From the NCBI GenBank assembly GCA_026419785.1, contig JAODTK010001876.1:1-64000 (forward strand): DNA of 64,000 nt. Direction: 5' to 3'. The notes under the pieces were generated by a model. It ran no database searches. It was not told the origin of the DNA and saw nothing but the letters and a program-made list of their open reading frames with translations. Positions 36,050-49,029 of this stretch are shown here, in pieces (the stretch's first letter is position 1; every line of letters begins with the position of its first letter). The position numbers were made by a program, and so were the translations under genes. Source of the DNA: Sclerodactyla briareus. Lineage: Eukaryota > Echinodermata > Holothuroidea > Dendrochirotida > Sclerodactylidae.

Positions 36050-38320
36050 TCAAAGCCTCTCATCCAAGTCAGGGCCGCTCATTCTCTGCTGTTGAATCAC
36101 TGTTCAAAGATTCCACGACTGCAACCTTGTTACACTAGGAGACTCCAATGCATAAGCGGAGTGGCCTCCCCTCTGTCTGTAGGCTCTGATAGGTCTGTTG
36201 TCGAAGCTGATCTTTGTCTCTCACCAACGGTCGCACCCAGCTCATCGATTGCTCACCGTATTTTCCGACGGTCTTTCGGCTCTGGTACACTTTCTCACCA
36301 CGTACCTCTTTTTCAATAGTGCCCGGATATGGTGTCTGCTCCAATCGCTTCCAAGACCAATACCTCGTCTCCCCGTCCAATTTCCCCCTTTTGGCCCACG
36401 CTCCCCGTCTGAGTGAAATAATCCAAACTGACTGTGTAGTTTTTTGGTTGTTTTTCACAAAAAAATCTAAGCAGACTTCTCTTTCTCTGACGACTCCTTC
36501 AGCCATTCATTTCAGATTCAGGTCCTGACGGCATTGCCTGCAATTTTTCCGCATGAAGTCGCTCCAGAAATTGCACCCACCCTTGGTAAACTATACATCT
36601 ATGGAATTCGATTTGGAATGTTCCTTTCTGATTGGAAACATGCCCATGTCGCCCTGTACTCTAAGAACAGGGGAAGAAGGTGACAAGTCACACCATCCTG
36701 ACTACAGGCGATTGTTGCCGTTATCTCAGTATTTCCAACGTTATGAAAACAAGTGATAACAGCCAAGTCCTTGAATTCTCGGGAATTTCGGTTTTCGAGC
36801 AACGACTCACCAGTATTGTGTTGGTCATGCCCGGTCTCTGATTGACCTCTTACCTTTTGTCACCAACCAATGGGCCTTTCAGTCGTTGACTCGTTCGGTG
36901 AAAGTAGGTTTGAGTTTTCCCTCGATATTGCCCAAAGTCCGTCGAACTGCCATGGCATGCTGGACTTTTTGCTAGATTCTTGCTGGGAGTGTCTAATCCT
37001 CTAAATGAGGCCTCTATAAGAGGCGACTGACAACCACTTTTAGGCCAGAAGTAGCTCCACCCTGTGTAAGAGGTTGCTGAAGAGACGATCGATAGTCCAT
37101 TTCTCCTCCACACTCCATTTTAATTTAACGAATCCCCCTCCCTCACCCTAATTTCCCCCCTGGTGGACCCTGGTTCTGTGTGAAAGTACCGGTCCATGAG
37201 TTCATTCGAATTCCTATCCTAACTATCTCTATTGCTATCCCTAGTGGAGCCTCTCATCTCTACGATTGCTGGTAAGATTTGTATCGTTCTTTGTTTACAA
37301 CTGGTACCCCAGTGAGCGTTCAGATGTGAACAAGGCATGGTACACAGTAGTCTCCAGAGGCATTTTTTCTTCAGCCATATCATGAGGGCAAGGCAATCAA
37401 ATGAGGCCATTTGGGGGCTTGCAATCATATTGAAAAATAAATGGCCATATTACTGCATCTTCAAATTATTTGGAGAGAAACATATTCCCGTGCGATCAAC
37501 AAAGGACAGCAATTTGCTTTGTATGTGTAACATATCTCAGCAGCATACACTGTGTGTTATTCTAACTCCAAATTGCGGAATAATGAATGTTAACCATCTC
37601 ATATCGTAACCACCTCATCATTCCAACGAGAAAACTTAGGAAGCCTATATCATAATCGAACGCCTACCCTGAAATAATACCGGATGTCTGAGCACCAGCC
37701 TTAACTAACCCCATGATCAAACTTCCCGAAATGTTTGTCCTGCCACATATATCTAGCTTTGATCTAACTTTCTGGCGGTTGATCTTGGCTCCCCCCCCCC
37801 CCTTTGACTTTCAACCACCACGTTGATGGGCTCGCGGCGTCAGCTTGGCGGCCGCATTATCTTTAGAAATTTATGTATCAACTCTGATATCTCTGTCAAA
37901 AACTGGCATTTTCATTTATCCCTCCTATATCCGTTCAGTTCTTGAATATGTTTAGCATTGTCTTTCTTGGCAGTCCTCACTTTTACAGAGTTGACTGGAT
38001 TGGATCACAACAAGGCCACAGAAACGCAATATCCCAAGCCAGCTTCCACGTGGCTAGTTCCTCATGCGGCCGAATACCCTCCCACCTGGGATAGGCTTGT
38101 GACACCATTAAAATATATCTAGTTGAGTATCTTGTCCATTAAGCTTGTACTTACTGCGGTCAGAAAAAGAAAAAAATCGCCCCTAGGTGTAATATTCTCA
38201 AGCCAACTTGATTCTCTTCTGGATCTGGTGAGGAGGAGAGGGGGCTATGTCTCTGTTGCCTTTTTCCTTCTTTTCGTCCTTCCTTTCTTTCCCTCTTCCT
38301 CATGGTCTGATTGTTCCCTT
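36050..38320 (+). mobile_element. Jockey-like LINE remnant, left duplicate
   Basis: Reverse-transcriptase debris: 'SGPDGI' near 36,520; 'RFGMFLSDWKHAHV' near 36,610; 'DKSHHPDYRRLLPLSQ' near 36,690 (family norm DKS.PSNYRPIA..S); and 'QPMGLSVVDSFGESR' followed by 'LDIAQ' near 36,870-36,930. Upstream (36,210-36,420) fragments such as 'LTNGRTQLIDCSPYFP' resemble the end of the endonuclease domain. Untranslated sequence to 38,320 includes 'gcggccgcatt' near 37,850 and a T/C-rich stretch. The whole block pairs with 53,130-54,845. It is frame-broken throughout. Confidence 0.65.
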
Positions 38321-40493
38321 ATCGGAATAAGGTATACGGCGGGAGTATGGGGCCCCCCCCCGCTATGAACCAAGCAGACTGACATGGTATGCGTTATATC
38401 CCTTTTCGCTGCAATTGGAACTCGTCTCCCATCGGCCCGGAAACCGCGTGTCAGCAAAGTCACCAACATCTGGTGACGAAAATTGTTTCGACGATCACTG
38501 ACCTGGAAAAACTGCTTCCAAAAAGCGACGCCTGTTAACAGTTGTAAGCAACAACACAGCTCTCAACAAGGAGAAATTTGTTAAGGCAAGAAGTGACTAC
38601 AACAAGGGCATAGAAACAGGCCAGGAGAAAGTTTCAGGCGACAACCCCAAGAATTAGCTCACCAATGGGTGTGTCCAGCAGCAAGAACTGGCGGATGACC
38701 GTCGACCTCTCCCGGAACCAAGTAGGGCTGACCTACCATCCTTAAAAACCAGAACAAAGTCTACACCACAGCTCCAAAAAAAAGTGACATACTTTGCACA
38801 TCTTTGCAGGGAAGTGCCAACTTCCTGCTGCGAAGACCTGCCCAGAGGTCACGCAGTGTGGACCCAACCGAAATGAATAATACGTGTTCGAGGCAGAGGA
38901 GGTCGAGAAACTCATGCAAAACCTAGATCCTCACAAAGCTAACGGACCAGACGAGAATCCCTACCAGAGTTCTAAAGGAGTGCTGCTCTGTCAGCTACAC
39001 CTCGTAGCCGCCTATTCACGCTCACTGTTGTTCCCACCCGATGGAAAACTGCTTCAGTTAAACCAATTCACAAGAGGGACTCCAAGTCAAACTCCTCCAG
39101 TTCCTGTCGATCTCACTTCTCACACATCATCAAGGTTTAGGAACTATCGTACAGAAACACTTCCAACAATTCCTACCACATATTCATTAGCATGTTGTTT
39201 CAGGCCTCACACAGCACAGCGGGCAATCCTACCCATTTTGTCGGCACGATGGGACCAACGCATTGAACAGTGGCCAAGAACTCTGCCTCATGCACTTGGC
39301 ATTCATAGGGGCAGTCGACGAGGTGTGGCACAACGGTGACCGGGAGGCTCTTACACTGCGTTGAGAGTTATCTGTGCAACGGTCCATCAAAGTGGTCCTG
39401 TCCGGTCAATCCTCATAAGATAGCGCCATCAAAATGCATCTGTACCCCAAGGCATTTCTGGCCCCGCTGCTTTTTCTCTCTTTAGACGACCTTGGAATGA
39501 AGGTCGAAATCCTCTGTATCAGATGATTCTCTCTATTCTGCTAAATAAGTCCGCTACAGATGCGTGCAGTAACTGCAATGCCTAAATAGAGACCTGACAG
39601 GAGCGAACGTGGGCTGACAATTGGAAAGTGACATTCGAGCCGAAAAATGCAAGCCCTCACCATTTCCGAAAACAAACCCAACCAAGCCTGCCCTTTACTA
39701 TCGGCAATACACATTGACTGAGTTGGAAGACATTCCAATTCTGGGAGTGACAGTTGATAGAAAGCTTAACCTGGATAAGCGTAATTAACAACTTATCGGC
39801 CAAGGCTGGCCAAAACTTGGCGCACTCCGTAGGGGTTTCGTGCAAGCTGATTCCACAGAAAAACTGCAATCAACAAGACTCAGGTTCGTAGCATCATGGA
39901 GTACGCCTCTTTATGCTGGATATATGCCTCTCCATCTACATTGAAACTCCTTGACTCATCCAAAACAAAGCCCTCCGCATCATCGGTACGAGTGAAAAGA
40001 TGCACCTCGGAAACCTCACATACAATCCCTCCAGCACAACGAACACCGTGACTGCCTTGATTGCTCTGTACAAACCGCATACAAGTGCTTGCCCTTCCGA
40101 ACTAAAGATGATGCTACCACACCCTTTCGTGAAGCGACCACCACTCGTTGTGGGCGGCGAGTCTATGCCCCTGATCACGCTCTCTCGGTCCTCGCTCGAG
40201 GACTCCTCCACAGCCAGATCTTCATTCACTCTGGGCGGTTCAAAATTGTGGATCTTACGCTGCCCGCAAAATATCGTTTGAGCCATAAACTGACGGTGTC
40301 AGTCCTTCGAAGTTTGTTTGCACGAGCAGCCCCTGTCCTGGGTAGGCACTTTGATTTCTGTCACTTCAGTGGCTGCTGTGGACCATTGTGGGGGGGGGGG
40401 GGTCTTCTCTGTAATTAGTGTTTTGGCCCCTACATTGAGCTTGTATGTTCCTCCCCATGGTTCACCTTAGCACTCATATAGTATTAAAAAGAG
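38321..40493 (+). mobile_element. Jockey/CR1-like LINE inserted in left duplicate
   Basis: A second, different LINE. ORF2 pieces: 'EEVEKLMQNLDPHKANGPDE' (38,888) at the start of the RT; 'LLQFLSISLLTHH' near 39,090; 'YPKAFLAPLLFL' near 39,440; 'QALTISENKPNQACPLL'; 'ILGVTVDRKLN' (39,740); 'QVRSIMEYASLCWIYASPST'; 'NKALRIIGTSEKMHLGNLTY' with a one-base change (39,960-40,030). The late part is the typical C-terminal region of Jockey/CR1-type ORF2. Frameshifts are numerous. The right duplicate lacks this insert: its 54,845-54,855 sequence joins directly what lies on either side of the insert here. A G14 tract follows the coding part at about 40,387. Confidence 0.8.
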
Positions 40494-40625
40494 GTCTCTA
40501 CTTTTGTAGGCTTCCCATCTCGTTTTTTCTTCGATTTTCTTCCCTACTGCGCTCTATCACTGGGGCCACTGGCTGCACCCCATTACACGGGGGTGGTTTG
40601 GTACCGGTTTTTCAGTGCCCTAGTT
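40494..40625. repeat. Resumption of left duplicate after LINE insert
   Basis: 'ctacttttgtaggcttccca' through 'cgattttcttccctactgcg' and 'gggccactggctgcacccca' match 54,850-54,935. This shows that the sequence left of 38,320 and right of 40,494 was once contiguous. Confidence 0.8.
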
Positions 40626-40861
40626 TTGGTTTTTTGTGTGTGCGGGGTGGGGGTGTCCGCCTCCAGACTGTGAATTAACTTGCCCCTGCTAATCAGGCAC
40701 GGCCTGCGACAGCCCCGCAATCTCTTTCACTGGTTGGCGCACCAGTTCCTTGCACCTTTCTTTCTTCCCTCCAAACCACAACAATAAATGAACAATATAT
40801 CTTTTCCTAATTTAATCCGTCCTGTTATCCAATTACCCCATTTCACTCACTCCCCCACCCA

Positions 40862-42380
40862 CTCACTCACTTATGAGAGAGCACATGCCTGGAAGGCACC
40901 CAGCCGTTCGTCGCTTCCAAGCGACAAAGCCTGTTGCTTTCGCATATCGTAACACAAAGCCTAAAGTCTCCGTTCGTTTTGAACACGATACTGACTGACC
41001 ATGACTTGGCTCGTACCTTCTCGTTCTGTCCAATTCTTCCAGCTCATCTAGTTTTTCGCTGACCTGGTCGGTTAGACTGAAAGGGATTCGATACATTCTT
41101 TGTGCCACCGGTGTTAACTACGTTTCGTCCACATGTACTGACTTGTAACTTGTCCATTTTCCCGATGCCCTCAAACATGTCGGCGTATCTCTTGGTGACT
41201 TCTTCCTTGACTACGTTGATCCCCAGTTTCAGCAACCCGAGCTGTACTGCTGTTTGTTTCCCGAGCAGCGCTGGTCCCTTGCCATCAAACACGTCACGTC
41301 CGCATCCAGAGTTACGTCTCCACCCGAAACCGGTGCCGTGAACTGCGCCCAATATTCAATGGGGTGTCTGAACCATACGGGTACAGGTTCTTCGATGTCT
41401 TTTCTGACTTGCATTTGATTCTGTTTTGCTTCAGTTCCTCCCAAGTGTTCTGATCAATCAGATTTACTGAACTCCCACTATCAATAATCAGGTGTACAGT
41501 TTGTCCTCCTATTTCAATGTCATGTGTCCGAGCAGCTGCTGTTCACAACAAATGCATACTCATCCGCTGTGTCCTCCAACGGTGTGCACTTGGTCCCGTT
41601 GTCCACTTTTCTTCCAGTTTTGCTGCTGTGTCTTGCAACACAGGGCGTAATGTCCATGAAAACCACATTTGGCACACGTTTTGTTCCTCGCTGGGCAGTT
41701 TTGGTCTTTTGCGAAGTGACCTTCGTTTCCGCACCGATAACATTTGCTTTTGAGGTTGAGTTCCCATTTTTATTGTTCCCCTTATTCGCGGAACTGCTAC
41801 GCGGGGCCTATTTTAGCGTTAGGCCTACTACCAACCTGGTTGACTGCTGACATGTCCTTTTCGAGGCCTATTCCAGCCTCCATTTGCTTGGCCTGTCTTT
41901 CTGCCATTTCGATAGTTGCCGCAATGGTGCGCAGCTGGTCCAACGTCAAGTCCTTTCCTTGTTCAAGGAGTTTAGTTCTGATTTTCGTTGAACGGCATTT
42001 TCTCAATGACTTGATCACGGATTTGTTCATCAGGTTTGTCGAATTCGCACAGCACAATTTGTAGCCGTAACCGTGTTATAAACTGTTCCACTGTCTCTCC
42101 CTCCTCCTGCTGCATTAACCGAAGCACATAGCGCTCGTATGGAACGTTAACTTTTGCTCCAGAATGCCTTGTTTAGGGTTTTTCAACCGCAATGTCATAA
42201 GCATCGGTCCCTTCTTCCTCCGTCAGGGAGAAGTAAATATCTTGCACTTCCTGTCCTGCAGAGTGCAATAGCAATGCTCTCAACCGTGTTTTGTCCTTAA
42301 TGCTCTTACTCACTGCGTACAGGTCGAAGCTTCTGTACCATCGCTTCCACGCTTGACTTAACGGACGCGTGCCCGTTGGC
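40862..42380 (-). mobile_element. Ty3/Gypsy-type LTR retrotransposon gag-pol remnant
   Basis: On the minus strand a Gag-Pro-RT order is clear. Gag (42,380-41,800): 'SFDLYAVSKSIKDKTRLRAL', 'LMQQEEGETVEQFITRLRLQ', 'CEFDKPDEQIRDQVIE' and 'LLEQGKDLTLDQLRTIAATI'. A nucleocapsid with one CCHC-like knuckle 'CYRCGNEGHFAKDQNCPARN' and a second motif 'CAKCGFHGHYALCC' lies at about 41,755-41,640. A retroviral-type aspartic protease carries a 'LIVDSGSSVNLIDQ'-like segment near 41,475-41,500. The start of RT has 'RIPFSLTDQVSEKLDELEEL' (about 41,095). Sequence homology stops near 40,862; integrase and LTRs are not found. Several frameshifts and stops make it inactive. Gag and pol read most like K02A2.6-type elements of invertebrates. 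Confidence 0.88.
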
Positions 42381-42719
42381 GAACGGTTTTTATCCCCCGA
42401 TTTTCTTTCTTTCTCCCCTTTCCCTCCATTTGATCAATCGAAAATCGTCGAATCGTGTCCTTTAATATTGTATCCTCTCGCCAATGCATGTATTATACGG
42501 CAGCCGGCGGATTGTACCAAGCTGATAAAAACAGATCTTAACTCGAATGATTTAATAAACAACGCATGTATTTCAGAACTCTTTGTCGAAGTCCGCGAAC
42601 ATATCGCAACAAGGTGCAAGTCACTAATATACTAACTTTTTGAGGGTGCACACCACAACTAATACTACATATTATCCTTCCACAAATAACCAATGTTAAC
42701 CACGCTCCCGGCTATTCAA

Positions 42720-43795
42720 TGCGAATACTATTGGAAATATGATTTCTTTCTCACAGGAATTGGGGGCATCTACTGATTCCTGCTGTTTCAAAAACGCATA
42801 TGACGGTTTACAAAGGAGAACGCAGAGCCCGCCGATAATAATCACGTCATATCTATCTCGCTGGCAACAGCTGCCGACTTCCTATGGGAAAAGAGGTACC
42901 TCTTTATCTCTTTTCTCTCTCAGCGTGCTTCATGCTCTGCGGGGTCTACTTTGCAAAATTGGGGTTATTCAGTCTGGACCCTATTCTGGTTGGATTGGTC
43001 GAGCGACACAATATGATCTGTTTGTATGCCCTGCAAGCTCTTGTTCCGCGGTAAAATAACAACATCGCCTAAAAGGCTTGTGTTCTCGTTCTATTCTGAG
43101 TTGTTAGTCGGAGTGACGAGTATCCTTGCCATGGTGTCGTTCAAGTACATGAACGCATCGAGATGCCAGCAAGCATGATTTCCAGCCGTTCCCGTCAATC
43201 GTTGGAGAGTAATGGCTGGGCTGCCTATCTGAACGAATGTCCCCTCTAGATGTCGTTGCAGTCGTCCTCGCTCTGGTTGGAGTTTCGATATTGGCGGGCG
43301 AAAACGACAACCAATTAGAATGAAACTGCAACCTACAATCAAGATACGTTGATTTTCCAGCTTTAGCTCGATCGGGCTGTTGTTTTCCTGTCTCCCTCGT
43401 TGCGACAAGCGATGTCTTAAGACGCGTTTTGTCTCTAACTGAAATTGATAAGATTGTCTCGCTCTTTTACATAAACCTGCTCGGCGCTATTTTCTCGTGC
43501 CGCGTGTTCCTCTCTTGGGGAATGGCTGGCTCATCAAAGAGACACCAATATTCTTAATGACGTCCGGAGTCCTAGCTATGTCAATAGTTTGCTCAATTGT
43601 AGCAAGCATTAGGCAAGGAGAAAGCTTACCACGTGGCTCTACTCACTCCTCCTCCCCTTCGCATCTTTACGGTCCTAGCATACATTTTCATCCGCCTACT
43701 TCTCGATGGAATTTAGTCTATTTGGATCTGTAGCATCTTCCTAGCCACAATTATCATCGCTAAAATTAAATCACAGACTTTGATACCTTAACATA
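42720..43795 (+). pseudogene. SLC35G-like EamA transporter, copy C (decayed)
   Basis: It can be followed from the N-terminal span, 'KEVPLYLFSLSACFMLCGVY' and 'LGLFSLDPILVGLVERHNM' (about 42,887-43,020). Next come 'ILAMVSFKYM' (43,120) and 'LSERMSPLDVVAVVLALVGV' (43,215-43,290). The second repeat starts 'VLSLTEIDKIVSLFYINLLG' (43,425-43,485), with later pieces 'LAYIFIRLLLDGI' and 'FLATIIIAKIKSQT' (to ~43,790). Each piece lies in a different frame. It pairs with copy D at 60.65-61.71 kb, including about 1 kb of 3' non-coding DNA, so C and D are products of a local block duplication rather than separate retrocopies. Confidence 0.75.
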
Positions 43796-44640
43796 ATGCA
43801 ACAATTTCGACGAGTGGATTTTTCGTATAGCTTCTAGCTTAACCGCTGTTCAGGCAGCATTGGCCCCATTGTCTGGACATTGAAAGCATGTAGGCTAGAG
43901 CCGCGTGTCGGTTCATGACCCCGCCGCTGGGCGCTTGTTCACGAGCGTGTGCCCCCCCCCCCAACTTTAATTTTGTCTTTTCGCTATCCTTTTCTATAGC
44001 TGCGTTTCCCATCTGGTTTGACGAGATGTTCGCGATAGTGGCGGTCCGTAATTCTAAAGTGTTTCAATATCGAGAAACAGTGTTCCATAGCCCTCACTCT
44101 AATACGATTAAACGATTACAAATACCGATCATCTTTTACTCGATCGAACTTTCCTGGTTATTGCAGTTGAAAGCCAGTTGGAAGGAGGAAGATGGGAACA
44201 ACAGACTGGACTTTGGATGATCGGGAAACAATGGCTAATAAATCCATGATGTGTACCGGAAGGCTTTTGGTCAAGTAGGTGTGCTGATAGCAGTTTCTTT
44301 CCAGTCAGCATTAGTCAAGAGTGGGCATAATGATGAGGGGCGGTAAGTATTATACATATATATGGAACGATAGCTAGTTTTAATTGCCTCGTACTGGTTT
44401 TCAGTTTGCGAAGGTTTTAGTTTCTGTGAATTAGTGTGTCATATCATGAAACAAGTTTTTGATTGCGAAATGATTATTTATTCCATCGCAATTTTCCAAG
44501 GACAATGAATTTCGAGTTAGAGTTTGTGAAGTTTTATTTTCTTGTAATTCCATGAGCCATATTTTAAAACATGTTCATTGCAAAATTGTATCCACCGCGT
44601 ATCCTATATATCCTAACACTAGTCGTTGTGTGCGTGGCTT
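43796..44640. repeat. 3' flank shared by copies C and D (left copy)
   Basis: Landmarks shared with 61,712-62,230: 'actaaagtgttt' then 'tcaatat'; 'aacagactg..ctttggat'; 'taataaatccatgatg'/'taatcaagccatgatag'; 'tgtgtcatat..tgaaacaagt'; 'gattgc(g/a)aaatg'. A C10 tract at 43,952-43,961 is specific to this copy. Confidence 0.65.
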
Positions 44641-46080
44641 TCCCATGGTTGTCATTGTTCTACATTCCCGTTTTTCTTTATCATGTATATGATATTTATT
44701 TAGTTAGCAATTGCACTTGTTCTTTTTGTCCATCTGTATTTTTTTATGGGCCAACATGATTGGATTGTTGTATTGATACATCTGTGAACTAGGTGACACG
44801 TGTTCCTGTTAATAACCAATGATCATTAAATATCACTTTAAAATAGAACAGGTGGAAAGTGAACGTATCAAAACCCCACACCCCAAATTTCAGGTTCTAG
44901 TATGTTGCCTTGTGAGAGATTTCAATTAATTTGAGGATTGTAGAATTTCTGGCATCAAGGGAGGCGCAATGCAAAGGCTGCTATAGACCCTGCAAGTGAA
45001 TGCGCACTTCTGCGTAATGATAACAGAAAGGACGAAAAAGGCATTCACTTGAAATGAATGAGAAAATTCTTTAATATTGTGAACAATTTTGAGGTTTCCA
45101 TTTAGATCCCATCTATAGTTAGTTTGGGTGGAAAGATTTGCATGGACTTAGTAATATGGGATCATGCGATTCCCCCCGAGATGTCACAAGGGGATTTTCA
45201 ATTAGCCGATCCGATCGTGCTTTATCGGTAACCTAGAATGCGGTTAAAATTCGGTCCATGCAGTGGCGTCTGCCCATTGGGCCAACCGGGGCATGGCCAC
45301 CCCAAATTTTGTCAGAGGTGTCATAAAATGTTCATAATTAAATTAAAAAAGTATTCTCGAAAACGAAAAGTAGACAACATAAGTCAATTGTTTTTTGACA
45401 ATCGCTGCTGCTTTTCCCCCTACCCCTTCCCCCCCCCCCCACAGACCTCAACTTGAAAATATTCGAGATTAGAAAGTATTGCCTTCGATAGTTGTCTAAG
45501 CCTCGCGACTCAATATTGATATCGGAATATACATAGGCCAACCAATATGACCAACCATGAGGTCATTACTAGCCAAGACTTCTATAACGGCCAGAAAATG
45601 CGAGCAATGTACCAAATTGCGTAACTACACACTGGAAACCCTCGAGATTGTAAGTTGTTTTTGTTCTATTCATAGGAAATCTGTGCAACCATACACAAAC
45701 ACCTTCTCAGGGTTTCCAAATGGCAGTCCGAGGGCCAAAATCGGCCCCCGACAGATAATTGCAATCCGGCACACCATAAATACCAAGTTAGGAAAAATTA
45801 TGTTAATTTTTTTTCAGACAAGAAAAGGTAGGAATTATTAAGGACGTTTCTAATCGTGGAAAACATCGCTGCATGTATTAAAATGTCACTATCATACAAT
45901 ATCAAAATCACTTGCAGTCAATTGATATGTGACCACTATAGATTTCGGGCTATAGTACACTGGTATTGTAGTTAGGAAAAAGTAGGTACAGTCAGTGGCG
46001 GTAGTTGGAGATTTTCTGTCATTGCAGCCAAACGGCTAAGGTGAAATTCACGTTCATTTGTGACGTTTTTTTTTGTTGTT
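44641..46080. other. No gene seen
   Basis: The short frames are not recognised. 'cagtggcgtctgcccattgg' at 45,260 resembles the start of a dispersed repeat, and a C12 tract lies at 45,430-45,441. Confidence 0.4.
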
Positions 46081-46600
46081 TTGTGCTCAGAATAAAAAAG
46101 CTATCTGGCACTCACTATTTGGCATCTGTAAAAGACTTCATTAATTTAATAGATTTGCTACGCTGCGCGGAAGCCAAGTATGCCGCTTCGCAATCGGCCC
46201 AAATTCGCAATGACAACAGAGCGAGGCTATGTGAATTCAATCTGATTTTGTAAAATTTAACTTTTTATTCATCTGAGATGTGCCATCCGGACATCATCCA
46301 TTACTGGCATTATCATGATTAATTTCAAAAAAATTTGCTTACGCTAAAACCGCAAACCAATGGTTCAGCCTATTTGTTATCATCACATGAAAATAGCTTC
46401 TGGAAGAATCCCCATTTGGCATTTGAAAGACCTAATTTAAGAAAATTTCGCTACCTGCGCGGCAACTAATGGTGCCGCTTTCGATTGAATAGTAAGAGCC
46501 GCTTGGAACATACGGTGGCTAATATGAATTCATTTCAATTTGCAAAGTTTATTTTCAATTTAACCATGAAAAAAGGGGGTAATCTGAGGCCCAAACAATA
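46081..46600. repeat. Two diverged tandem units, ~300-bp period
   Basis: 'ggcatctgtaaaagacttc', 'gctacgctgcgcgg' and 'tgccgcttcg' (46,120-46,195) recur as 'ggcatttgaaagacctaa', 'gctacctgcgcgg' and 'tgccgctttcg' (46,420-46,480). The tails 'tgaattcaatctgatttt' and 'tgaattcatttcaatttg' also match. Confidence 0.7.
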
Positions 46601-47240
46601 AACGCAATCGCTGTCCTCTTCACAATCCACAAAACATGTGGCTGCATGGCAGGTTTTTAATACATGCAGTGTGTGACTATGGTTTTGAAGGAACTTTTTT
46701 TCTTGGTTTCAATTGTTGTAAAAGTATAGAATTACTAGGCTATTTGGAGCCAAACTAGTGAAAGTGTCCGGGTTTATTTTTCGGCTAACTCGTGGGTCAA
46801 CCAAAATTGAATTTGTTTAATCTATCGCCTAAATTAGGCCTTACAAACTATTGTAATGTGTGTAGTAGAATAGACGTTGTGAATAAATGAATAAATTAAG
46901 TAGGCTAGGCTTGTACTTGCAAAAATGTTGTCACTGGCCATAATGTTGTTACAATTATGTTGACAATGACCATTGTGAAAACCTGATGTCGGGCATAGGT
47001 TCACACGGAGATTTTAGGCGTGGCATGTCGTCCAAATGAGTGGCCCAAGTTGAATGCCTACAGTTCCTGTCTATACCAACGCTATAATCTTTGTTGTAGA
47101 GAGTCCCCTGAATGCTGAACAAAACTTTCGCGTGTGGCGCACCATAAAAAAATGTGAGGTGTCTTTCAATTACTTGACAGTACCTAACACGCTAAGAAAG
47201 TTTTTACAGCAAATCGATTTAAGTTTTGTTTTTTCTAACT
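46601..47240. other. No gene seen
   Basis: AT-rich, with one unrecognised short frame from 47,054. Confidence 0.4.
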
Positions 47241-47900
47241 TAAACTTACCAATATGGGTATGTACGAATGGGAACCCTATCATTAGGCTGCCTTACCCTA
47301 ACGGGTAAAGGCATCCTCGTCACCACCAAAACATCTTCAGCAGAATTCCCACGGCCAAGCTATAAAATACAGCGACATATATATTCTCTGTATTAAGCAA
47401 ACTGAATAGCCCTCCAGACAAAAAGGCATCGTGTGAAGAGGCAGGGCGTAGCTAAACTTGAAGAGTTGTGGAGGGGCCCAAACTCGGTGGGTATTCAACA
47501 TGGATGCATTATTTTGTAAAATGGTCCAAGTTACTAACTATTATACTAAGTGTCAATCTACAACATTGCAATTAACTCTCTATGTCGTTAGTAGCATGGG
47601 GTGGAAACCTCGCCACACTAATTGTTTCACACTGAATATACAAGAGCTCTCACAAGGCGAGTATGACATGCATGCCATCATTTCATATGGCACATTTCCT
47701 CCAACCCAGCAATGACAGGTAGTTTTGTTGAAGACACAGCGGCTAGGTCATTCCTACGTAACGTACAAACTCTGTTCCATATTAATAATTCACCCATAGT
47801 AAATCTCCATTGACCAAACCCGCAATGAAGGCATTAAATTCTGGTTCCGAAAACATCTCTGAATATGGTTCATGGAAATTTTTATATAGGCCATAGAAGG
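47241..47900. repeat. Dispersed repeat related to 52,160-52,640
   Basis: Shared landmarks: 'gaatg.tgggaaccctatcattaggc'-type; 'caccaaaacatcttcagcag'; 'tattctctgtatt'; 'aattcacccatagtaaatct'; and 'ctggttccgaaaac'. Similarity is interrupted: the left copy has about 250 bp more between the two halves. Confidence 0.6.
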
Positions 47901-48250
47901 AGTAGTTCCAAACAAGCAGCTTCATTCGCCCAATTCTGACAATAACAACCTACCTGGATTTATATGGACCAGATATGCTTTGCAGATCTGCGGCCATTAA
48001 AAATAGTTTGGCCTATAAATTTTTAATGGGCCATATGAAAGAAAAGCCAGGTATAAACGTTATGCTTTATCAAGTTATTTCGCCCAAATATGAATATGAC
48101 CATATGGCTATATATGGACCGGATTTGACTTTCCATATCTGGGCTTTATCTGGAATTTTATATCTGACCTATCCATTTTATCTGCGTGTTTGATGTACTT
48201 GATTATGGGCCTATAAAGTTTTTATGGGCCAGATAAAGGAGTTGCAGATA
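47875..48250. repeat. Degenerate local repeat, 'ggcctata..gggcca' units
   Basis: 'tttttatataggccatagaa' (47,879), 'tttttaatgggccatatgaa' (48,017) and 'tttttatgggccagataaag' (48,216) are diverged copies. The last two are each preceded by 'ggcctataaa'. 'tatatggaccagatatg' and 'tatatatggaccggattt' (47,961 and 48,111) form a second related word. Confidence 0.6.
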
Positions 48251-49029
48251 TGAATTGATGCTGTCATCCTGGAGGAAGATGGACAAGGAAAAAAGGGCTG
48301 ATTGCCATAAATCCCTAAATGGTTATATCTTTCATATGCTATTTAATGGAGGTGAAATTAGTTCCATGGTAATTTTGCTCATAGTGATTGTTGTTTTGCA
48401 GTGGGTGCTTTGAGTGGAAATGGATCGATAATAGACTGGATCATGAAAATTAAGAGCATTCATCCATTATCTCTCATCACATCATATTAGGAAAACTGTA
48501 TAATAGGAGATAACTACCATGCGCGTATGTCTTCTGATATACATCGACCGTACTCCCCCCCCCCCCCCGCACTATACACCCCTACCCACTAACCAACCAG
48601 AATAACTCACAAGCAGGGGTCTATTCCCTTTCCCTATCTCCCCACATACCCTGTCAATAAATATTAGTAATCAGTAATTGTTGCGTGATTTCTTTTAACT
48701 AAAACTCACTTTCGGCGGCAATATTACGGAACACGGTCCTATAAGGTATTCGGTATACCAAGTATACTCGGTACAACCTGGTTTCAGGAAATACCCATAA
48801 TGCCCGTATGTATGTCAAACCTATATCGGTACATGCAAAAAAGAAGGAAAAAAACACCTACTATACCGATATTAGCTGTAATTCATTGGTTGCCAGATAG
48901 ATTATCAGTCACACTCGATACTTATATTACCATGTGGGTCCCTCATGGCCAGTAATTTTTCAACTATGAATATCATATACCTGCATTCCAATGAACCCAT
49001 AAACTGCATATTTTCATGGGCATTACCAA
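48251..49029. other. No gene seen
   Basis: Contains a C14 tract at 48,555-48,568 and AT-rich DNA. No frame is recognised. Confidence 0.4.
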
